Positions 23,001 to 28,830 of a DNA stretch of 64,000 nt are shown one piece after another (positions within the stretch are counted from its first letter, which is position 1; each line of letters starts with the position of its first letter). The DNA comes from Stramonita haemastoma (Eukaryota; Mollusca; Gastropoda; Neogastropoda; Muricidae). The position numbers were made by a program, and so were the translations under genes. The stretch covers positions 45,354,158 through 45,418,157 of the forward strand of contig CM060328.1 of NCBI GenBank assembly GCA_030674155.1, in the 5' to 3' direction. The notes beneath the pieces were generated by a model. The model saw only the letters and a program-made list of their open reading frames with translations. It made no database searches and was not told the origin of the DNA.

Positions 23001-25133
23001 AATGATCCATTGGAAAGGCAATGACAGATACGAATGGTTCGAGTACCATCGCGGGAGCCGCCAGAACATTGCCATATACAGCCCCAAGCCGCCTGGGGAC
23101 TCCAACTCCCCGATTTTCCTCAGGGATGGTGTCTAAACATGACACCTGTGTGCATGCTGTTTTTTTAATAATTTTGTCATCCGCTCCTACTGGCACACAA
23201 TGGCCTTCTCTTCTGAAAGGCATAGCGGGGTTTCAACGTGTGTGCAAGATGTTCTACGTGCGTTCGCACACGGGGCCTCGGTTTATAGTCTCATCTGAAT
23301 GACTTGTATGACATGTATGCTGTTGTCAAATATCTCGCCATATGGGCAGCCAAAGGCTGACTGACTTTTGATGATGTTTTTCCTCCTGTAATGGAAAATT
23401 TAAAAAGTCTGTCCCGAGCCTAAGGCTCATCAGGCCGGTGCTTATCCCAGTTTCTGTGGCATTAAGCAACTGAGAGTCATAGACTCCTCCCCTGGATAGG
23501 ACGCCAGTCTATTGCAGGGTTAACCCCCAACACAAGGTTGGTACCCCTTTTACACCTGGGTGGGGTGAGAAAATAGCCGTAAAGTGCCTTTTCCAAGGGC
23601 ACAGTGCCATAGCCGAAAGCTGGGATCAAACCCGCAACCTTTAGATTACGAATCCAACATCCTAACCACTAGACTACAGCGGCGGCTTGTAATGGAAAAT
23701 ACTGATTGTTATGTTTGGGGCTTGTCATGGATGAAGACAATCCTAAACAAATTACTATTTCAAAGCTGAACAACATTGTAATGTAGGCCTTGGCACTTTG
23801 CTTACATCAATGACTGATCAAGCTTTTGGCCAGGATTAAACATATTTTGGGTAGGGGTGGGGTTTTTTTCCCCTTTACTAGCACTCCACAGTTCACCAAG
23901 TGCAGTGATATTTTGTGTATGCAACCATTTTTGCCCATTATGAAGGTAGCTGCCTGATGGTGTCTAAATACAGCACCATTGTGCATGCATGTTTTAAATT
24001 TTGTCTTTTGTTACCATGGGCCAAAATGGCCTACTCTTCCAAAAGGCAGGACGGGCTTTAATGTGTGCACATGATTTCTGCATGCATTTGCACACGGGAC
24101 CTCATGTCTTTTCTAATCAGCTGGGCCTGACTTGTCAGGCCTTTAATGGCAATGAACAGATTTTCACTCAAATGACAGTCTACAGTAGTTGCTGTCTAAA
24201 CGTTCGAAGAAGTCGGAAGGACTGGATTTGATATGAGATGATGCTCAAGGGGAATGAGATTTGACAACACTTTTATCATCCTAATCTTTTGTCATGTTTG
24301 GGGTTTTTTTAATTCAACTGTCATTGTCTCCTCATTCTCAGTTTCATCATCATTATCACCCCATTATTATTTTGTGGCCGATATCGCAGCCATCACTTGT
24401 GCAGCTTTCATCAATATTGAGTACATTGATTACAACATTGATTACATATCGGTTGATGTGAAGATTCACCTCTGCATTAAACAGGCGGTGTTCATTCTGT
24501 CCCACAGGAAAGCCCGTTGACAAGGAGAAGAAGACGACTAAAAAATCAAAGAGGAAGCCTGGACAAGAAAAGAACCCTCCCCCTCCACTGCGCTTCAGAG
24601 ATGTGTTCATTCTCACCGACTTCCTCCAACCGCCCGGGGTGGAAGAGCCCAAGGCCGAAAAGTTCACTGAAGGGTTGAAACAAGGTCTCCCTGACGGAAA
24701 GGTCCGAAAGGTCAACAGTGGGGTCAGGCGGGCCATAAAGAAGCTGATGGGACGAGACAGGCCTGACGAGGTGGTGTTGTCTGATGTGTCCACGGTCAAC
24801 GGGCTGGAGCGGAAGGTGGTGGTGTGGAAGCTGTGGGGGAAAAGGGGCTCCAGTGAGGAGGACTTTGGCAGACTGTATGGAGTCTCTCGCTGCTGCTCCC
24901 ATCTGGTTTTTTCCTGGCCCCACGGGAAGGGAAAGGAGTCGGCAGAGGGGCCCGTGTCTCAGCAGTCGCCTGGACAGGAGATGTCGCAGGATCCGATGTC
25001 CGTAGAGATGGCATCCCAGGATCAGATGTCTGTAGAGATGGCATCCCAGGATCAGATGTCTGTAGAGATGGCATCCCAGGATCAGATGTCTGTAGAGATG
25101 GCATCCCAGGATCAGCTGCCTTCACATGAATAG
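5341..25133 (+). CDS. Six-exon gene: PD-(D/E)XK-like nuclease fused to SF1-type P-loop NTPase
   Basis: Exons are 5341-5394, 9789-10499, 12660-12865, 17886-18317, 21829-22168 and 24508-25133, all with GT/AG borders, giving about 789 residues. Seen: an EFD...E-x-K arrangement (residues ~159-177), an FCGPAT segment (~325-330), LTPEQ (~353-357, Q-motif-like), GPPGVGKT (372-379), VLLDES (459-464), a CxxC pair, GLERKVVV (~680-687, motif V-like), GVSRCCSHL (~706-714, motif VI-like) and a C-terminal decapeptide repeat. Known: this order fits SF1 nucleic-acid-dependent NTPases with an attached restriction-type nuclease. I recognise the FCGPAT-to-GPPG layout from uncharacterised multi-copy invertebrate proteins (memory, no search). 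Inferred: nucleic-acid processing, possibly immune. No signal peptide or membrane segment is visible. Exon 5 needs three one-base corrections, so the copy may be a pseudogene. Confidence 0.75.
5574..5659. repeat. (TA)n microsatellite
   Basis: Long TA run in intron 1, preceded by TG-rich DNA; a (TATC)n run follows at 5680-5698 and forms the tail of the RTE-like element. Confidence 0.95.
5690..6137 (-). mobile_element. RTE-like LINE 3' end, 5'-truncated
   Basis: The minus strand encodes the end of an endonuclease/reverse-transcriptase protein: [48 protein letters not shown] and [11 protein letters not shown] are all legible between 6135 and 5850, with stops and frameshifts after that. The 3' end is 'ccccatgatcgccagactaaggg' followed by (GATA)n. 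Short 3' UTRs ending in a tandem repeat are typical of RTE-clade elements. At least six more copies of this end occur in the window. Confidence 0.8.
6405..6655. repeat. (AC)n microsatellites
   Basis: AC runs at 6405-6438 and 6572-6655 in intron 1, separated by AT-rich sequence. Confidence 0.95.
6829..6890. repeat. (TC)n microsatellite
   Basis: TC run immediately 5' of the SINE-A copy at 6891; a shorter TCTCTC stretch lies beyond the SINE tail (7245-7255), consistent with insertion into a TC tract. Confidence 0.9.
6891..7246 (+). mobile_element. SINE-A, near full length
   Basis: The tRNA-derived head carries an A-box-like 'tagcctagtggtc' (6900-6912) and a B-box-like 'ggttcgagttc' (6943-6953). 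The central body follows ('gtccttcggatgagactttaaaccgag'), then 'ttattccattatccttgatataaaaga' and an AATCAAATC tail. About 350 bp. This is one of the best copies for a consensus. Confidence 0.9.
7277..7815 (-). mobile_element. LINE RT C-terminal fragment
   Basis: The minus strand reads [20 protein letters not shown], then [40 protein letters not shown], and in a shifted frame [15 protein letters not shown] and [15 protein letters not shown]. This is the same protein region as the fragment at 38-720 but a different copy. One frameshift lies near 7500. It directly abuts an RTE-like RT fragment on the same strand (7822-8391), so the two were brought together by insertion or deletion. Confidence 0.8.
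7822..8391 (-). mobile_element. RTE-like LINE: RT palm fragment
   Basis: The minus strand encodes [21 protein letters not shown] (RT block 4), then [12 protein letters not shown], which contains the FADD catalytic motif, then after a frameshift [11 protein letters not shown] and IRLMRSLV. It probably belongs to the family whose 3' end is at 5690-6137: the two pieces cover adjacent parts of one ORF, and the 3' part is missing here. Confidence 0.8.
8427..8560 (-). mobile_element. SINE-E 3' end fragment
   Basis: The reverse strand shows the SINE-E end 'ctctccccggagagagcagcc', 'tttcacacagagaaatctg', 'acataaagtggtataaaata' and an AAATA tail. Only the last ~130 bp is present. Confidence 0.8.
8565..8760 (-). 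mobile_element. SINE-B fragment
   Basis: The + strand shows the reverse of SINE-B: 'gggatggtgtttaaacacgac', 'tcctaccggcacacaatggcc' and 'gatgttctgcgtgcgtttgc', ending in 'tcatccgaatga'. The tRNA-like head is missing. Confidence 0.75.
8952..9380 (+). mobile_element. SINE-E, near full length
   Basis: Starts 'ctgtggatcagtggtctaga' and contains 'aaagtctgggtcgg', 'cgttcggatgagatgataaacc' and 'gagagttgtccctggcaaaat'. It ends 'atgcagagaaatctgctgac' with a degenerate 'atgatatgatataatata' tail. It lies in intron 1, about 400 bp before exon 2. Confidence 0.85.
9693..9782. repeat. (TA)n/(TG)n tract abutting a splice acceptor
   Basis: A TA run, then TG repeats, ends at the 'ttacag' acceptor of exon 2 (9789). 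Repeat length changes here could affect splicing, because the normal polypyrimidine tract is replaced by a dinucleotide repeat. Confidence 0.9.
9789..10499 (+). CDS. Exon 2: nuclease-like domain
   Basis: Encodes 237 codons, phase 0 to phase 0, with donor AAG|GTATGT. The segment [20 protein letters not shown] (protein ~158-177) holds the D and E-x-K residues expected of a PD-(D/E)XK nuclease core, with hydrophobic strands on both sides. A following Q-rich helix ([18 protein letters not shown]) fits the family's helix after the second strand. Just before it, the GEFD motif is duplicated within a Lys/Asp-rich insert ([18 protein letters not shown]). The nuclease call rests on motif spacing alone; a structure prediction would decide it. 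Confidence 0.75.
10581..10890 (-). mobile_element. C-run and SINE-B fragment
   Basis: A 27-base C run (10581-10607) is followed by a reverse-strand SINE-B: 'gtttaaacacaacacctgtg', 'tcctactggcacaaaatggcc' and 'ggccttggtttatagtctcat', ending in the variant tail 'tttgacattctgttcaatt' shared with 48660-48690. Confidence 0.7.
10891..11412. other. Unique intronic DNA
   Basis: AT-rich intron 2 sequence with stops in all frames; a short 'ttaggtaggtagtg' tandem motif at 11278-11312. No feature recognised. Confidence 0.5.
11413..11972 (-). mobile_element. SINE-B, split by an RTE-like insertion
   Basis: The SINE runs from 'attcctcagcaagagctagttc' to the tRNA-like head 'ctctaaccactaggatat' on the reverse strand. 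It is interrupted at 11589-11741 by an RTE 3' end. It is one of the few SINE-B copies with the full head, showing the family is also tRNA-derived. Confidence 0.75.
11589..11741 (-). mobile_element. RTE-like 3' end, 153 bp, with target duplication
   Basis: A short 5'-truncated RTE copy with (GATA)n tail and the 'gtctggcgaccgtgggggcacc' end. It is flanked by the direct repeat TGACCT at 11583-11588 and 11742-11747, and the SINE-B sequence resumes exactly after it. Confidence 0.85.
11978..12058. repeat. (GA)n microsatellite
   Basis: GA run directly after the SINE-B head. Confidence 0.95.
12292..12632. repeat. Complex TG-rich tract
   Basis: About 340 bp of TG repeats with TCTG, TATG and TACG variants, ending just before exon 3. 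All long frames crossing it are repeat artefacts. Confidence 0.95.
12660..12865 (+). CDS. Exon 3 of the nuclease/NTPase gene
   Basis: Acceptor 'taccaacag' and donor TCTGG|GTGAGA. It encodes 68 codons plus two bases ([20 protein letters not shown] ... [10 protein letters not shown]). The two trailing G bases are completed by the first A of exon 4 to give Gly, so the junction reads YVHLVS-G-FCGPAT. No domain is recognised; it forms the linker between the nuclease-like part and the P-loop part. Confidence 0.7.
12902..13014. repeat. (TG)n/(TCTG)n tract
   Basis: TG repeats with TCTG variants at the start of intron 3. Confidence 0.95.
13054..13482 (+). other. Cys-rich open frame of unknown status in intron 3
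   Basis: An open frame of about 143 codons follows a possible acceptor ('tgtaacag') and ends in TAA near 13478. It is unusually rich in Cys (FCQSCC, PCCC, SCQKC) but shows no arrangement I recognise. Its phase (0) does not fit exon 3 (phase 2), and exon 3 joins exon 4 well without it. It could be an eroded transposon, a cassette exon of another transcript, or chance. Confidence 0.2.
13645..14828 (-). mobile_element. CR1/L2-type LINE, RT C-terminal half plus 3' UTR
   Basis: A 309-codon open frame (14828-13899) reads [11 protein letters not shown] (YADD catalytic motif), [78 protein letters not shown] and [10 protein letters not shown]. These are the usual markers of the CR1/L2 group. The frame is unbroken, so insertion is fairly recent. 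The 3' UTR (13898-13645) ends 'gcgctatacaaattccatg' plus ATT repeats. The copy is 5'-truncated at the palm domain; the same 3' end recurs at 47757. Confidence 0.9.
14829..15423. other. Intronic DNA, no gene recognised
   Basis: Holds a small repeat 'gagcagtat' (14781-14812) and an internal repeat 'gggatttgccaggattta' (14966-15024). A possible small exon at 15054-15108 (ending GCT|GTGAGT) was examined and not accepted. Confidence 0.4.
15553..15917 (-). mobile_element. SINE-A, full length
   Basis: The reverse strand carries a complete copy: the head 'agcatagcctagtggtcagaa' with B-box 'gggttcgattccc', the full body, and the tail (AAATA)n. A TG/GTGTT repeat (15424-15545) lies next to the tail. 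Confidence 0.9.
16748..17117 (+). mobile_element. SINE-A, full length
   Basis: Head 'gggatagcctagtggtcag', B-box 'gggttcgattcc', body and a tail 'ataaaagaattaataaatat' with further AATA units. About 370 bp in intron 3. Confidence 0.9.
17641..17801. repeat. (AC)n and (GA)n microsatellites
   Basis: AC run at 17641-17709 and GA run at 17740-17801, ending about 85 bp before exon 4. Confidence 0.95.
17886..18317 (+). CDS. Exon 4: Walker A and Walker B of the P-loop NTPase
   Basis: Acceptor 'tctacgcag' and donor GTTCC|GTAAGT. It encodes 144 residues: [10 protein letters not shown] at the start, then [20 protein letters not shown], the P-loop GPPGVGKT (residues ~372-379), a helix with LIQKALDWM, a strand VHVVGI, and the Walker B-like IAVLLDES near the end. 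A Gln before the P-loop and an acidic pair after four hydrophobics fit SF1-type NTPases. The frame is clean throughout. The 5' A completes a codon begun in exon 3; the 3' end is phase 2. Confidence 0.85.
18484..19612. repeat. 26-bp minisatellite, about 43 units
   Basis: The unit is 'gtaggccatgtttgtgtg' plus 'ttgtgtac' (26 bp). The central units (about 18890-19320) are almost identical, while edge units carry ggctatg or gtgtgcg variants. The array continues for about 1.5 units after the insertion at 19613-20198 (20199-20242). Because 26 is not a multiple of three, all three minus frames stay open; the resulting long [10 protein letters not shown] frames are artefacts. It lies in intron 4. Confidence 0.95.
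19613..20198. mobile_element. LTR-like insertion (solo LTR?) in the minisatellite, 586 bp
   Basis: Unrelated sequence beginning TGATGGTACC and ending GGCTACA interrupts the 26-bp array. It is flanked by TGTATG on both sides (19607-19612 and 20199-20204); removing one copy restores a normal repeat unit. TG...CA ends and a 6-bp duplication fit a solo LTR. It contains a CA/CG dinucleotide tract (20015-20090) and no coding frame. The strand is unknown. Confidence 0.65.
20243..20837. other. Intronic DNA, no gene recognised
   Basis: Unique AT-rich sequence of intron 4. The piece at 20262-20370 ('ggttttttttggttgttttg', then 'taagatcaaaactg') is a diverged duplicate of 18367-18470, so the minisatellite sits between two copies of its flank. 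Confidence 0.55.
20838..21112 (+). mobile_element. SINE-D copy
   Basis: Head 'ggggatagttcagttgtcag', then 'gggtgactgtttgtgtgcctt', 'aatgggtacctgccctcttta' and the end 'ggttatgggaactctacc' before a T run. The head resembles a tRNA A-box (agctcagtggt in the other copies). Confidence 0.85.
21829..22168 (+). CDS. Exon 5, containing three A-run frame breaks
   Basis: Acceptor 'ttttgcag' and donor ATTG|GTAAGA. Protein-like text is spread over three frames: [20 protein letters not shown], then [20 protein letters not shown] and [19 protein letters not shown], then [20 protein letters not shown]. One more A at 21833-21837, one more A at 21903-21905 and one fewer A at 22085-22088 would join everything. 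It would also correct the phase from exon 4 (2) and to exon 6 (1). CFQCG is a CxxC pair; LRT-P-VTREV is a conserved-looking block. Either real decay or homopolymer sequencing errors. Confidence 0.65.
22206..22482 (-). mobile_element. SINE-D copy
   Basis: The reverse strand reads 'gggtgagatagctcagtggt' at the head and ends in 'gttatgggacacctgtacc'. It sits 38 bp after the donor of exon 5. Confidence 0.88.
22483..23122. other. Intronic DNA, no gene recognised
   Basis: Unique sequence of intron 5 with a G run at 22654-22663. A piece at 22920-23110 contains 'aatgacagatacgaatggttc' and may be an old repeat; no coding frame is convincing. Confidence 0.45.
23123..23300 (-). mobile_element. SINE-B fragment
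   Basis: 'gggatggtgtctaaacatgac', 'tcctactggcacacaatggcc' and 'ggggcctcggtttatagtctc' in the reverse orientation; head missing. Confidence 0.75.
23405..23686 (-). mobile_element. SINE-C, full length
   Basis: The reverse strand begins 'gccgccgctgtagtctagtgg' with B-box-like 'gcgggtttgatcccag' and ends 'gatgagccttaggctcggga'. About 280 bp with a tRNA-like head. Confidence 0.85.
23875..24120 (-). mobile_element. SINE-B fragment, diverged
   Basis: Matches SINE-B from 'gttcaccaagtgcagtgatat' through 'tgatggtgtctaaatacagc' and 'gatttctgcatgcatttgc'; older than the copies at 8565 or 23123. Confidence 0.65.
24508..25133 (+). CDS. Exon 6 (last): motifs V and VI, then decapeptide repeats
   Basis: Acceptor 'tgtcccacag', phase 1, stop TAG at 25131-25133; 207 codons after the split Gly. 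A Lys/Pro-rich stretch ([16 protein letters not shown]) is followed by [12 protein letters not shown], then [19 protein letters not shown], where GLERKVVV fits SF1 motif [20 protein letters not shown] follows, where SRCCSHL fits motif VI. The tail contains a repeated 10-residue unit [10 protein letters not shown] (about 4.5 copies) ending in LPSHE. The frame is clean. This is the same protein as exon 4: the two halves of the NTPase core are split by exon 5. Confidence 0.8.
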
Positions 25134-25375
25134 ATGTTGACCGAGGAACAGATGTCATGTCATCACAAGAACAGATGTCGTGTCATCACAAGAACAGATG
25201 TCATGTCATCGCAAGAACAGATGTCATGTCATCGCAAGAACAGATGTTTGTACAGATGTGATCACAAGAACGGATGTTTGTACTGATGTCATCACAAGAA
25301 CAGATGTTTGTACAGATGTCATCACAAGAACAGATGTTTGTACAGATGTCAAACCAGGCACTAGCCGCGCTGTAG
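24990..25375 (+). repeat. Coding and 3' UTR tandem repeats
   Basis: 30-bp units ('atgtctgtagagatggcatc' plus 'ccaggatcag') run to about 25110 inside the coding sequence. After the stop, related 23-32-bp units built on 'gaacagatgtcatgtcatc' and 'acagatgtttgtacagatgt' continue to 25350. The shared core CAGATGT suggests one expanding array that now spans the stop codon. Confidence 0.85.
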
Positions 25376-25477
25376 TCTAGTGCTTAGGGCTATGACTCTC
25401 AGTTGCTTAACGCCACAGAAACCGGGATAAGCACCGGCCTGATGAGCCTTAGGCTCAGGACAGACTTTAACTTAACA
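25368..25477 (+). mobile_element. SINE-C with internal deletion
   Basis: Starts 'gccgcgctgtagtctagtgc', jumps to 'tatgactctcagttgcttaac' and ends 'aggctcaggacagactttaac'. The middle ~170 bp is missing. Confidence 0.75.
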
Positions 25478-25549
25478 TCACAGGCACTGATGTCAACATA
25501 GAAATAGACGTTGACACAGGGTCAGATGTCAGTAGAGTGATGTGTGGTG

Positions 25550-25555
25550 ATTAAA
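25550..25555 (+). promoter_or_regulatory. Possible polyadenylation signal (ATTAAA)
   Basis: ATTAAA about 420 bp after the stop codon of the + strand gene, followed by a long T run (25564-25582). It is the first acceptable hexamer seen after the stop; no cleavage site evidence. Confidence 0.25.
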
Positions 25556-25735
25556 TGTCAGCCTTTTTTTTTTTTTTTTTTTCCTTTTCATCACTTCTTT
25601 TTATACCTTTTTAAAAAAAAAAAAAATTTTTTAGCTTCTTTGATAACAGGATATGTCTTTTTGTGTCAACTCAAAAAGCTGAAATGCTGGAGAAAAGAAT
25701 GGCAGCAGATGATGATGATCATTTTTTTGGTTTGA

Positions 25736-26082
25736 TTTTATTTATTTTTATTCTTATTCTTTCATATCAAGGATAATGGGATAAGCACTCTTGTGCCGTT
25801 TTACATCCAATCCCTGTGTGTATGCAGTTTTGTAAATGTCATCTGTTCCCACCAGCACACGATGGCCTAATCTTACAAAAAGCGGAACAGGATTTAACGT
25901 GTGTGCAAGGTGTTCGTGCATTCACACACAGGGCTTCGGTTTATTAGTCTCATCCGAAAGACTTTTGGGGAGAGTGGAGTCAGCACTGATGTTAACTCCA
26001 GGTGGAAAATCTCCTGGAATGGGAATTGAACCTGGGTCGTCAAATTGCGAGTGCAATGTTCTGACTACTAGGCTATCCCGTT
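25736..26082 (-). mobile_element. SINE-A, full length
   Basis: Reverse-strand copy with head 'cgggatagcctagtagtcaga', B-box 'aggttcaattccc', body and an (AAATAA) tail. Confidence 0.88.
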
Positions 26083-26089
26083 GTTGTTT

Positions 26090-26460
26090 GAATTTGTTCC
26101 TTAGCCAGACCTACGAGGTGTACCGATGGTGAGATATTTGCGTATGCGACTGGTTTTTGCCCCCCCCCCCCCCCCCACTGCTGCCCAACTTCAAGGATGG
26201 TGTCTAAACACAACACCAGTGTGCATGCATTTTCTTTTTCTTCTATTTTTTTTTTCTTTTTTTTTTATCTGTTCTTACCAGCACAAAGGGTCTATTCTTC
26301 TGAAAGACAGAACAGGTTTTAACATGTGTGCAAGATATTGTGCATGCATTTGCAAGGGGGCCTTGGTTTATAGTATCATCCAAAGCACTTTTGGGGCAGT
26401 GGAGTCAGTATCGATTTCATTCCTGGGGAAAATCCCCTTGAAGGGGTGCCTAAAACCTAA
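26090..26460 (-). mobile_element. SINE-B, interrupted by a LINE 3' end
   Basis: Runs from 'tgttccttagccagacctac' to 'gaaaatccccttgaaggggtg'. The tRNA-like head continues at about 27050-27110 ('gggcttgatcccatgcc', 'ctctaaccactaggctctcc') after the LINE insertion at 26480-27050. Confidence 0.75.
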
Positions 26461-26479
26461 AAATGAAAAAAAAAAAAAA

Positions 26480-27050
26480 AAGCATATGTACCCATAAAAT
26501 AAGTATGTCCTATTTTTGGCTGTATTGATTTTTTGAATTGCTTGTAAATTCATGTCTTTCTACCAATTGGGGGGGGGGGGGAGGGGGACGGGTGGGTGTG
26601 GATGGTGTGTATGTGTAGGGGGGGGAGCGTGTGTGTGTGTGTATGTGGGAGCGGGTGGGTGTGGATCGTGTGGGGAGGGGGGGAGCGGGTGTGTGGTGTG
26701 TGTGTGTGTGTGCATGCATATATACGTGCGGGTGCGAATGCGTGGGTATAATGTGTAAATAATCGTGATCATATATCTTTTCTAATCAATGTTTTTTTAA
26801 GAACATTGTATCTAAACTTTGGTGTGTGTGTATGCGTGTGTTTGTGTGTTTGCGAGCGCGCGCGCGCGTAGAGTGTGAGTTGTTTGTGACTTTTTTATTT
26901 GAAGTTATATAATGTTTGAACAAATATGAAATGTAGCTACTTTGTGTGTTTGATTATGATTTGTATCAATATGCCTGTCAGTATTGTAATTGCCCTTCAG
27001 GGATGATTAAAGTGTTTTTGACTTGACTTTGACTTGACTTGACTAAAACT
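26480..27050 (+). mobile_element. LINE 3' UTR copy, 5'-truncated
   Basis: Near-duplicate of 785-1425: 'gtacccataaaataagtatg', 'ttgaattgcttgtaaattca', 'gaacaaatatgaaatgtagc' and 'ttcagggatgattaaagtg', ending in TTGACTTGAC units. The inner G-rich/TG-rich section differs in length between the copies. It inserted into a SINE-B; CTAAAAC occurs on both sides and may be the target duplication. Confidence 0.85.
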
Positions 27051-27110
27051 GGGCTTGATCCCATGCCTTTAAATCGCAAGCACAATGCTCTAACCACTAG
27101 GCTCTCCCCC

Positions 27111-28002
27111 CACCCCCACCCCCCACCCTCCAATGATGATGATGATGAAAAGGAATTGGGGGGAGGGGGGGACCATCTGGCACTACATGTTTTGTTTTCA
27201 TTTTGGATATTGGCACCCACCTCAGAATATTTTGCTTTGGTATTTAAGTTTGTTTTTTCATCTTAAGGTTGCTTGTAATTAGTTTGAGAAAATGCTTTTA
27301 TTCTTCCCTAGGGATGATGTGTGCTTATTTTACTCTTCTTATGGAATGCTGACTTGCTATTCACCGTTTTCAACTTGAAGGTCAACCTAAAATTTTTACA
27401 CAAAGTAATATTGTTCAAAATGGGTGTATATGTGTTTGTATGCTGCAGGTTTTTACTAACCGGAATTGTTACTAGTTTCATGGACTTCCGTGTAAGGTCT
27501 TTGTCAGTGTATGTTCTTATCTCTCTGTAGTAGATTACAGAGAAGCAATAGACCTACATTGTTTTTAGCATAGAAAAATACATTCTAGATTGACAGTGTT
27601 TTATGCTGAGTGGGTTTTTTTTAGTTTGTTTTTTATGAGTGGATTTTTTTTTAGTTTGTTTTTTATTATTTGCTTTCTTGTTGTGTTAGCTTTTTTTTTT
27701 TGCTATCAATGTAAAATATTCCATGTGAAAGTGAAATGAAAAGGTGGATAAATTATCACCAACTTCCACATGTGTGTTAATATTGATGCAGTTTAGATCT
27801 GTTATACTTCTGCTGAATCAGTCATGAACCATTCAGGAAATTCCCAGATGTACAGAATGTCACACCGTTTGTTTATACTATGTATGGTATGTTGGACTGA
27901 ATTTTTTTTTTTGGGGGGGGGGATAATTTTTAAGCAAACACTGTTCATGAGATATTCATCAAAGGCAACTGAAACTTGGGTGGGGAGGGGGGAGGGGAGG
28001 GG
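27111..28002. other. Intergenic DNA, no gene seen
   Basis: C/G-run rich at 27106-27175 with (GAT)n at 27133-27147, then T-rich unique sequence. No coding frame or repeat family recognised. Confidence 0.5.
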
Positions 28003-28830
28003 TGTTCCTCAGCTAGAGCCTGGAGGTTCACCAATGATGAGACTTTTGCATATGCAACCATTTTCCCCACCATTCAGGTACCGGCCTCCTTATTTTGTGG
28101 ATGGTGTCTAAACACGACACCTGTGAGTAGGCATTTTTGACATTTTGTCGCCCTTTCCTACCAGCATGAATTGCTTTCTCTCCTGAAAGGGGGAACTGGT
28201 TTTTAATGTGTGCACCAAAAGCTGTAGCCGCCGCTGTGGCCTAGTGGTTGGGGCGTTGTACTCGTAATCTAAAGGTTGCAGGTTCGATCCCAGCTATTCC
28301 GCTATGGCGTTGTGCCCTTGGAAAAGGCACTTTACGGCTATTTTCTCACCCCACCCAGGTGTAAAAGGGGTACCAACCTTGTGTTGGGGGTTAACCCTGC
28401 GATAGACTGGCGTCCTATCCAGGGGGGAGTCTATGACTCTCAGTCGCTTAACGCCACAGAAACCGGGATAAGCACCGGCCTGATGAGCCTTATGGCTCGG
28501 GACAGACTTTAACCAAAAGCTGTGCATGTATTTGCATTCAGGCCTTAGTTTATGGTCTTTGTTGTAGTCAAACACACAGACATCAACTATTTTCTGTCAT
28601 ATCAGCATTGCACTGCAGTTAAGCGTCTGAGAAGTCAGGCCCAGCACATCCAACTTTGGCATGCATTTATAGTCTTATCCGAAAGACTTTGACATTCAGT
28701 TCGTTTTTAGTAGGCCTACAATTTTTTCGTCATAAAGGGAAAGAAAGGCAAGGTTGAGAATCAAACCTAGGACCTCATGGTTTATTTGTTAGGCAGGTGA
28801 ACGTTTCAACCATCCTGCCACCTTCTTGAA
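28003..28830 (-). mobile_element. SINE-B split by a SINE-C
   Basis: SINE-B sequence at 28003-28224 ('ttcctcagctagagcctgg', 'gtgtctaaacacgacacctg') resumes at 28512 ('gctgtgcatgtatttgcattc') and ends near 28830 in the variant tail also seen at 48660-48797 ('tttatttgttaggcaggtgaa'). Confidence 0.75.
28225..28511 (+). mobile_element. SINE-C with 11-bp target duplication
   Basis: Full copy from 'tagccgccgctgtggcctag' to 'gctcgggacagacttta'. It is flanked by ACCAAAAGCTG at 28214-28224 and 28512-28522, the clearest proof here of SINE-C retroposition. Confidence 0.93.
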
